Shown here: one piece after another, positions 61,301 through 64,000 of the stretch
How the letters are laid out: each line of letters starts with the position of its first letter
How positions within the stretch are numbered: the stretch's first letter is position 1
From: Azospirillum formosense
Lineage (GTDB): Bacteria; Pseudomonadota; Alphaproteobacteria; Azospirillales; Azospirillaceae
Direction of reading: 5' to 3'
Length of the DNA: 64,000 bases
Assembly: GCF_040500525.1 (NCBI RefSeq)
Contig: NZ_CP159404.1
Span: 339,001 to 403,000, forward strand
Translations under genes and position numbers: made by a program
The notes under the pieces: model-generated
Told to the model about the DNA's origin: nothing
The model's database searches: none
Seen by the model: only the letters and a program-made list of their open reading frames with translations

Positions 61301-61919
61301 AGGCGTCGTGCTGGATCTGCACGCCCTTCGGCTGGCCGGTGGAGCCGGAGGTGAAGAGGATGACGGCCAGGCCGTTCGACGGACCAGGGCGGTTCGGGCG
61401 CTCCGTCGCCGTGGCGCGGCTGTCGCCGTTCAGGGCTTCGGGGCGCAGGACGGCCAGCGGCCGCTCCGCCCGGCCGTTGGCGGCCAGGGCATCGGCCAGA
61501 GCCTCCGGCGGGACCAGCCCATCCAACGCGATCAGCAGCCGCATCCCCGCTTGCCGCGCCATGTTCGCCAGCCGCTCCGCCGGCAGGTCGGCGACCATCG
61601 GCACATAGACGCCGCCCGCCTTGAGGATGCCGAGGAACGCCTGTGGCAGGACGCCCGACCGTTCCGCCAGCACGCCGACCGGCTCCTCCCTCTCCAGCCC
61701 GAGGGCCAGCAGCGCGTGGGCCACGGTGTTGGCCGCCGCGTCCAACCCGGCGTAATCGAGGATGCCGGCCTCCGACACCACCGCCGGGGCTGTGGGGTGC
61801 CGGTCCGCAAGCCGTTCAAATCCCTCATGCAGGCGAAGATCGGGCCAAAGTCTGACCGGACCGAAACTGTTGGACAGATGAAGGTGATCGGTGGGGAGGT
61901 GCGGCGTGGTGTCGGGCAT
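49314..61919 (-). CDS. Four-module nonribosomal peptide synthetase with reductase release
   Basis: A 4201-residue synthetase in order A1 (~20-540), T1 (Ser ~566), C1 (HHAVVDG ~753), A2, T2 (~1616), C2 (HHAISDG ~1800), A3, T3 (~2672), C3 (HHSIGDG ~2851), A4, T4 (~3729) and a thioester reductase (~3825-4190; GATGYLG, STLSVTG, YYVRSK). There is no starter C, epimerase or methyltransferase. A1 has FILGFRE where A2-A4 have FDxS or FDAW, so Asp235 is lost. Pocket residues read by hand: A2 DAWFLGAILK (Leu-like), A3 DVSDVGAITK (Arg-like), A4 DASTMVGAAK (unclear, perhaps aromatic). The product should be a capped tripeptide aldehyde or alcohol. ATG 61919 has GGGGA six bases upstream; a GTG at 61931 is also possible. 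Confidence 0.95.
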   Translation of the reverse strand: MPDTTPHLPTDHLHLSNSFGPVRLWPDLRLHEGFERLADRHPTAPAVVSEAGILDYAGLDAAANTVAHALLALGLEREEPVGVLAERSGVLPQAFLGILKAGGVYVPMVADLPAERLANMARQAGMRLLIALDGLVPPEALADALAANGRAERPLAVLRPEALNGDSRATATERPNRPGPSNGLAVILFTSGSTGQPKGVQIQHDACVNLALGHTEAQGVGPGDRVLLSTSPGFILGFRELCLPLLSGAAYVPASRALIDDPARLLDHMTRLGVTIALFTPSYLRLLRGAVPAGLRMILTAGERPNPDDARHYARHLDYWNMHGATEVCGTICMHKVSPHGDGPLPSGRPFANTAVHLLDRHGNEVPDGAVGEIHVVGRGVSRGYLNQPALSAENFVDTRFGRAYRTHDLGRWTENGDLETLGRADDVVKVSGQSVSLGEIERTLLRHPLVSRAAALQHQGRLAAIVESTDPEAAQAEDWRAFLGRTLPAYMVPAGVKAVTRMPISSAGKTDRRALLALAEGALAEAHGTGGTPPQGDLERTIAAVWEEVLDIRPVMRDAPFFAIGGTSLLAIAVGQRLHALGHPVAVAVILASRTVEALARRIAERTDEEAPAADTAEGPATAGQQDFWVAAQLGLAAAGSHIVRVLSVRGPVPDVGRWRAAWAALLERHPALRTAFHADAEGRVRWSTVPAAALPPFAGFSVDRCHLPEEARELIAGYTETPFALTVAPLARAGLMVIESGDETLFWFVLHHAVVDGQSARAVQEDMLALLLGRPLPPAPHGVALAARDEARHLRSDRAAQDRAFWHAALDALPPEAFEEFPLDQPRPATPGGRSAPPLAERLDAATTAALAAIARAQGVGLHGLLLAILAAEARRRVGRADLILGTGVSLRPPGAEDAVGHFVNLVPVVLPGAAATLSGQVRAAQSALTETVGHAGLPANLIQREFRQRRPDALPPARPNLFAVALTANPPRSSADAAGGLSLAPRRLPGALAHPAAGLDLAFSHEPVTAEDGEGLELALLWNPDVHTEPTARSWLAGFAAWARWLAADPARLESPLPALLPEEATLLDRWEHGEKRPRPARRAHELFEEIAAHHPDRPAVVTRTDTRTYGDLNRDADRIAAALLSCGVTRGEPVAVLTGCAPGLPAAVLGIWKAGAAYLPLAMDLPPERMAYMVRDAGVRLLVALDGQPAPPALAEAVPVLIRPDLLEGPAAPAAVAGSPDDLAYIIYTSGTTGHPKGVAVRHDGFVNAALATGETVGLRTDDRMALAATPGFDASLWELGLALLHGMALVPVPPDLRDDPWALKDAYAELGVTVAFHAPSYLRVSQEKPFRGLRVLLTGGEAPNADDARHHAAGLAFWNAYGPTEASILASMGRILPDSGRGGPVLAGRPLPNTRVTLRRPDGTPVPPGLPGEVWLGGVGLARGYLNNPELTARAFVETAEGRFYRTGDLGRWTADGQLILCGRIDHQVKLHGQRVELAEIEQDLLAHPAAAQAVVLVDAAAEGTKALRAFVRAKDGAALPDDEAWRAFLADRLPAFMVPASVTAVDSVPLTPAGKIDRDALLRLAHSHSDGHAAAAEGQAPRDGLEHRIAALWSGLLGEEVGRGDNFFALGGNSLLAVTIAHRLSQELGLTVPARALFAAPTLAGFARKVAELSDAETQQADADESDLVTEGEREFWVAEAAGLDTRPFIIPVIRAVAGDLPNPARWAGAWTTLVERHEALRTSFAEDEDGGLRRRVAPFVDGALELSSLADRKTALAHIRARQGEPFAMAAAPLWRAGLVTLADGGAPLFWMAMHHAISDGRSVGVLLEELTALLAGERLPPPPSRYATLAARERRYLDSSDRAADETHWRGLLSALPAEAFDDWPLDTPRAAGAAPGSHRFELRLDPATAAGLKAVARRHEASLHAVLLTLLAREVLRRTGRAAFTIGTTGDIRETAEDARVVSYGVNMLPLALRPAAGVPFGQELRATQAALAEALQHARLPFARICHGFWADRPQHRDPARYPLFDIAVTENPQAGPAPHSAPGPLRFVRPDGEGPTYERTGHSPGQDMVLIHEGLTDGGLLLHRHVNAALYARDTAERWFEALTGWARWLGDDAARAEAVPPGLLPEEEATLAAWEHGPAAERPALPFHALFERLIDRPGTGQGGRPAVIGADRVLTYRAVEAEANAIAHALRERGAERGSVVGVLTGRSPNLPAAVLGVWKAGAVYLPLAADLPAERLAFIAGDAGAALLLALDGVAVPEPLSALPLLRPEGLSADFRTAHAHRPQAATGPDDIAYILYTSGSTGRPKGTPVRHGAYVNMVLGAVEIFGLTAEDRTLMFASPSFDVSLSDVGVPLAAGAALCAVPYEVLSAPARLIAVLAEQRVTVADLTPTYLRLLDGAELPSLRILVTGGEAPLAADVRTYAGRLRYHNAYGPTENTITSAMGLLGAEDRGFMPVGRPLPNTSIHIRDAAGRPVPLGAVGEIWLGGANLACGYLNRPEQEAAAFVGTGAGRLYRSGDLGRWRADGELEVLGRIDDQVKLNGIRIELGEIEQALGGQPDIAQAVALVQGKAGAAQSLWAFVRPVPGRAVPAEGSWRGWLADRLPAVMIPAGVIAVETVPVTASGKVDRAALQELIAGRAPQGERMAPQGRLEQTIARVWAERLGRGPVWRDDNFFALGGHSLLAIAVAHALETELGHPVSARDLFTEPTLRGFAARLGSAAPADVPSDAESDRATEGQREFWVAEQAGLDTRGFNIPLTLAVEGGVPPDDRWRAAWAALADRHEALRTGFQEDGDGTLRRAVHLTTASLEIAAAPDRAAALDFIRDRQTAPFAMAAPPLWRAGLVRVADGSGALFWLTLHHSIGDGLSLGLLANDLTALLRGESLPGRAPGFGRSAAREEAYLGGETGRKDAEHWHSLLAGIDPAAFEDWPLDKPRPPVRSAETAKGSHCHRVRLAPDVAEALRALARRNGASLHALMMTLMAHEVRRRTGRATFLMGTAASTRETAEEAGVVGYCINMLPVPFRVDRSEPLEEAVKVTQSRLAEALRHGRQPFARIHQEFRRGQPQARHPARCPLFDLAVTENPVMAAPRGDGLRFAAIDALDSDDIRYELRRSAPAQDLVLVHEGQADGGLVLQLHANAALYERETARAWTVALAGWARRLADPERRPGAPLPTLLPDEESLLAAWEHGPAMPHPVPCFHHQFAALARSQPDRPALITDDGAVSYAAMNARANALAHALLARGLRTGDAVGVLTERSPALPEAVLAIWKAGGAYLPLTRDLPADRLAFIARDAAIRVVVALDGHPLPEALAQAGYAVLRPETISEGFRASHAHEPEVGERSAPGDPAYIIHTSGSTGVPKGVLLHHGGLLNLGLSMARMMGVQPDERTLLTSSPSFDAWVSDCVMTWATGGALVPIRRAEMDDTAGLRARMERLGVTSATLPPSYLRLFEQADLPTLRILMTVGEPPNAADALHYAARLRYINGYGPTENTAAASIGILSPDSPWMSAGRPLPNTAIHVLDEDGEPVPPGAVGHVWLSGLGLAIGYLNRPDLTAAAFVETPKGRRYRTGDLGRWLPNGELLVLGRSDSQVKLRGQRVELGEIEHRLESHPGVQQAVALVDTAADGAQTLWAFVSLAPDAAEPTQAAWAAHAAATLPAYMVPAAVIRVPAIPVTVAGKVDRKALLLALADHAPAEGTASGAYTPPRTAVEQRVAELWAEQLQRPVRGREAGFFELGGDSLRAIAVVNRLRREFACRINDLYEAPVLADFALRLRPQPDHLHRVIAAVRTHWRDYQATLPAFDAARDRALAEQQQAYEARNAAYNAFDGSKRRDYGDVLLTGATGYLGAYLLRELLSDPARRVTALVRGGDDGAAQARLARVLAGYFGAANGAALIDDPRLTVRAGDLRRDGLGLTPTAHGALVEGVRAVFHCAANVNHFGHYAEFHADNVEATRRLLDLAAARRGDPADFHLISTLSVTGKAPEDGFRLVTEYDAVPDALDENYYVRSKQEAERLVTAARGDLRNASIHRVGNVVFAAEGGPLQLNLRDNAFFRQLAAFVRLGVVPDDSHVWLCHVDRVARAVALLAGAAGLANETHHVENHRRDTLADFVTSAAGMADAVRAVGFDALLDRLERAIGEPEMDSALAQTLEGFGLYSGRSPQARGRRQELTSERTQGLLGRMGFGWPPVPRAGQADMLRAAADLFSR

Positions 61920-62278
61920 CGAAGTCCCCACAATTCCTTCGGCGTTGCAATGATCCGACGGGACAATTCGCGACGAGTTTTTACGGAAACGTCATATGCG
62001 TCCAAAAAAGGGATTAGGTATTAGATATTACCTACTAGAAGAAGATTGTCAACGCGCGATGCAACTCAAAGAAATTTTGACAGAAGGGAAAGCCATATTA
62101 CGAAGACGGAACATTATCGGCATACCAACGTGTGGTTATCCTGTTCCGGCAGCGATTGCATAGGTCGTGGCGGGGCGGACGGCGCGGGCACCAAAGGTTG
62201 CGGTGTTCGTCGGCAAGACGAATTCGATCCACGTCCTGTTGATGGAAAGCGCTTTCACATCACAGGTGGAGGGATCGG
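61920..62278. promoter_or_regulatory. AT-rich region upstream of the NRPS operon
   Basis: These 359 bases between the NRPS start and the DUF3008 gene are the most AT-rich stretch in this half of the window. They hold the NRPS promoter and dyad (62015-62052) and probably the promoter of the divergent small gene. A TTGACA at 62077-62082 on the plus strand has no matching -10 at standard spacing. No gene is evident; a regulator gene for the operon is not present here. Confidence 0.6.
62015..62052 (-). promoter_or_regulatory. NRPS promoter overlapping a 20-bp dyad
   Basis: On the minus strand, TTGACA (62047-62052), a 16-base spacer and TAATAT (62025-62030) form a good sigma70-type promoter. It is about 95-100 bases before the NRPS start. 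The -10 lies inside an inverted repeat, TAGGTA-N8-TACCTA (62015-62034), so a bound protein would block it. The leader is about 100 bases long. Confidence 0.65.
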
Positions 62279-62482
62279 ATGAGCAAGGCGGAGTCCAAGA
62301 AGCAGCAGATGGCCGCGGGCGCGGCGCTGGCCGCCAAGCGCGGCGAGCAACCGGAATCCAGCCTGCGCGGCGCCTCGAAGGAGATGGCGAAGTCGATGAG
62401 CGAAAAGGAACTGCGGGAGATGGCCTCCGCAAAGCGGAAGGAGCTGCCCACCCGCAGTTCGAAGGACGACGCGAAGGAGTGA
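62279..62482 (+). CDS. DUF3008 family small protein
   Basis: The 67-residue, highly charged protein matches DUF3008: SKAESKKQQMAAGAALAAKRGE, LRGASKEMAKSMSEKELREMA and a basic tail. These small soluble proteins are widespread in alpha- and gammaproteobacteria and have no established role; abundance of Lys and Glu suggests a disordered stress protein. GGAGG precedes the ATG. It is divergent from the NRPS operon and ends in a hairpin shared with the DedA gene. Confidence 0.82.
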   Translation: MSKAESKKQQMAAGAALAAKRGEQPESSLRGASKEMAKSMSEKELREMASAKRKELPTRSSKDDAKE

Positions 62483-62502
62483 AGGACGCTCGACGCGGGG
62501 AT

Positions 62503-62526
62503 GCTGACGGGGTTGCTCCCGTCAGC
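62503..62526. terminator. Bidirectional hairpin overlapping DedA stop codon
   Basis: GCTGACGGG (62503-62511) pairs perfectly with CCCGTCAGC (62518-62526) around a 6-base loop. The second arm contains the stop of the minus-strand DedA gene. Confidence 0.7.
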
Positions 62527-63127
62527 TCTGCTCCTGCGGGCGGAAGGTGGCGACGCGGTAGGCGTACCAAGCGGCGATGGCGGCGATGACCAGCTTGGCC
62601 ACCGGGTCCATCCAGCCCGCCACCTTGTCGTACTGGCCCTCAAGCAGATAGCCGGCACCGGCGAGGACCAGCGACCACAGCGCCGTCCCGATGGTCGAAT
62701 AGACCAGGAAACGCACCAGTCCCATCCCGGCGATCCCGGCGGGCACGGAGATCAGAGTCCGCACCGCCGGAATCAACCGCCCGATCAGCACCGACGCCGC
62801 GCTGTGGCGGCGGAACCAGCCCGTCGCCTCGTCCACCTGCGCGGGTGCCACCGTCAGCCAGCGGCCATGCCGGGCGGCTAGCCGCTTCAGCCGCTCGCTG
62901 CCCAGCCACCGCCCGGCGTAATACCAGAACAGCGCCCCCGCCACCGACCCCGCCGTGCCCGCCAGCACCACCAGCGGCAGGCTGAGATCCCCGCGGGCCG
63001 CGACGAAGCCGGCCAGCGGCATGATGAGTTCCGATGGGATGGGCGGAAAGACGTTCTCCAGCAGCATCAGAAGCGCGATTCCGGCGTAGCCGCCGCCTTC
63101 GACCATGTCTGCGATCCACTCGAACAC
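62522..63127 (-). CDS. DedA-family membrane protein
   Basis: This 201-residue protein has the DedA landmarks ENVFPPIPSELIMPLAGF, then GSVAGALFWYYAGRWLG, FRRHSAASVLIGRLIPAVRTLISVPAG (quoted in parts) and a C-terminal hydrophobic helix. DedA proteins act in membrane lipid (undecaprenyl phosphate or phospholipid) translocation and envelope homeostasis. The Glu and Arg residues thought essential in the family are present. GTG 63127 has GGAGG five bases upstream and gives the normal family length; the longer frame does not. Confidence 0.9.
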   Translation of the reverse strand: MFEWIADMVEGGGYAGIALLMLLENVFPPIPSELIMPLAGFVAARGDLSLPLVVLAGTAGSVAGALFWYYAGRWLGSERLKRLAARHGRWLTVAPAQVDEATGWFRRHSAASVLIGRLIPAVRTLISVPAGIAGMGLVRFLVYSTIGTALWSLVLAGAGYLLEGQYDKVAGWMDPVAKLVIAAIAAWYAYRVATFRPQEQS

Positions 63128-63337
63128 GCGATCCTCCGGTTCCGGTTGCCTGGATAACCCGTCGGCGCCGCGGGAGTTCACCGCCTCCCCCATCGAGGGA
63201 GGGGGGATGGCGCCGTGGCCTTTCGTATCGCTTTCACTTTTTTCGTATTGCGGCCCGCCGAACCCTCAGCTACCGTTCAAAACGAAAACAAAGGCGCAGA
63301 CCGCAAGGGGCGGGCGCACAGCGGAGAGGAGGGATGG

Positions 63338-64000
63338 ATGGCCGGGGTCTACGACCTTGCCATCGTCGGCGGCGGCATCAACGGCTGTGGCATCGCGCGC
63401 GATGCCGCGGGGCGGGGCTGTTCCGTCTATCTGTGCGAACAGAAGGATCTGGGCTCGGGCACGTCCTCGGCCTCGACCAAGCTGATCCACGGCGGCCTGC
63501 GCTACCTGGAATATTACGAGTTCCGGCTGGTCCGCGAGGCGTTGCGCGAGCGCGAGGTGCTGTGGCGCATGGCGCCGCACATCATCTGGCCGCTGCGCTT
63601 CGTCCTGCCCCATCTGCCCGGCCTGCGGCCCTCCTGGTTCCTGCGGCTGGGCCTGTTCCTGTACGACCATCTCGGCGGGCGGGAGAAGCTGCCGGGCACG
63701 CGCGGGCTCGATCTGCGCAACCATCCGGCGGGCAAGCCGCTGAAGCCGGGTTTCGGCCGCGCTTTCGAATATTCGGATTGCTGGGTCGACGACGCGCGTC
63801 TGGTGGTCCTGAACGCGCAGGACGCCGCCCGCATGGGTGCTGCGATCCGCACCCGCACCCGCTTCCTGAGCGCCGTCCGCGAGGACGGGCTGTGGACCGT
63901 GACGGTGGAGGACACGCGCAGCGGCCGGCGCAGCAGCATCCGCGCCCGCGCCCTGGTCAACGCCGCCGGTCCCTGGGTGTCGGAGGTGATGCGGCAGGGG
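63338..64000 (+). CDS. glpD: Aerobic glycerol-3-phosphate dehydrogenase, 3' end outside window
   Basis: The first 221 residues of a protein that oxidises sn-glycerol 3-phosphate to dihydroxyacetone phosphate with FAD and feeds electrons to the quinone pool. The FAD-binding motif is VGGGINGCGIARDAAGRG at about residues 10-27, followed by the GlpD signature in pieces: SGTSSASTKLIHGG and LRYLEYYEF. The frame runs to the window edge. ATG 63338 has a GAGAGGAGGG site directly upstream. It is divergent from the DedA gene across 210 bases, which end in an AT-rich patch around 63225-63250 that may hold its promoter. Confidence 0.93.
   Translation, partial: MAGVYDLAIVGGGINGCGIARDAAGRGCSVYLCEQKDLGSGTSSASTKLIHGGLRYLEYYEFRLVREALREREVLWRMAPHIIWPLRFVLPHLPGLRPSWFLRLGLFLYDHLGGREKLPGTRGLDLRNHPAGKPLKPGFGRAFEYSDCWVDDARLVVLNAQDAARMGAAIRTRTRFLSAVREDGLWTVTVEDTRSGRRSSIRARALVNAAGPWVSEVMRQG

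Noticed and set aside
44284..61931. Recent mobile-element acquisition of the NRPS operon
   Set aside because: No transposase, integrase, tRNA or flanking repeat is visible on either side; the AT-rich leader alone is not enough.
62077..62105. Plus-strand TTGACA as a promoter for the DUF3008 gene
   Set aside because: No -10-like hexamer occurs at 16-18 bases, so the match is probably chance in an AT-rich region.

Overview
The window is a roughly 70% GC, densely coded bacterial chromosome or chromid segment. The gene content suggests an alphaproteobacterium of the Rhodospirillales, most plausibly Azospirillum. The reasons are chemoreceptors carrying C-terminal PilZ domains, a globin-coupled receptor, a poly-HAMP hybrid kinase, very large secreted repeat proteins, and GTG starts behind strong GGAGG sites. 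The genus is inferred; no rRNA or other marker gene is present. No tRNA, CRISPR array, insertion sequence or prophage was seen.

Layout. (1) 1-15001: the 3' part of a giant repeat protein (14 complete 300-bp Ig-like units plus a partial one), followed on the same strand by a TolC-like outer-membrane lipoprotein, a HlyD-like adaptor, a GAF-HlyD fusion and a PqqD-like/M50 protease/HlyD fusion. This looks like a dedicated export or surface-display locus without an ABC ATPase. (2) 15045-26583: mostly single-gene units: two small surface-antigen-like proteins, an MscS-type channel, a DUF3750 protein, a LOG-family protein, a GAF-PAS hybrid kinase, a PstS-like lipoprotein, a truncated haemoglobin, and a divergent AraC regulator/SDR pair. 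(3) 26690-34303 (minus strand): a signalling group made of a lone receiver, a poly-HAMP hybrid kinase with three receivers, and a second hybrid kinase with a receiver at each end. (4) 34732-37567: a pentapeptide-repeat protein, a class I cytochrome c and a DUF4142 lipoprotein. (5) 37625-41963: two divergent chemoreceptors, both ending in PilZ; the second also has a haem globin sensor and a zinc-binding CZB domain. (6) 41998-44068: an SPFH protein coupled to a tiny membrane protein, and a DUF697/EcsC-like protein. (7) 44284-61919 (minus strand): a five-gene nonribosomal peptide operon. (8) 62279-64000: a DUF3008 protein, a DedA protein and the 5' part of glpD.

How the genes work together. The NRPS operon is the clearest specialised-metabolism locus. 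One 4201-residue synthetase (A-T-C-A-T-C-A-T-C-A-T-reductase), a TauD-like oxygenase, two half-size cyclic-peptide-type ABC exporters and a type II thioesterase are joined by stop/start overlaps of 1-4 bases. They sit behind one good promoter that overlaps a 20-bp dyad. The first A domain lacks the Asp that normally holds the amino-acid amine, and the chain is released reductively, so a peptide aldehyde or alcohol with an unusual cap is predicted. The second system worth attention is the export locus at 1-15001. Several convergent gene pairs are closed by compact hairpins that contain the stop codons.
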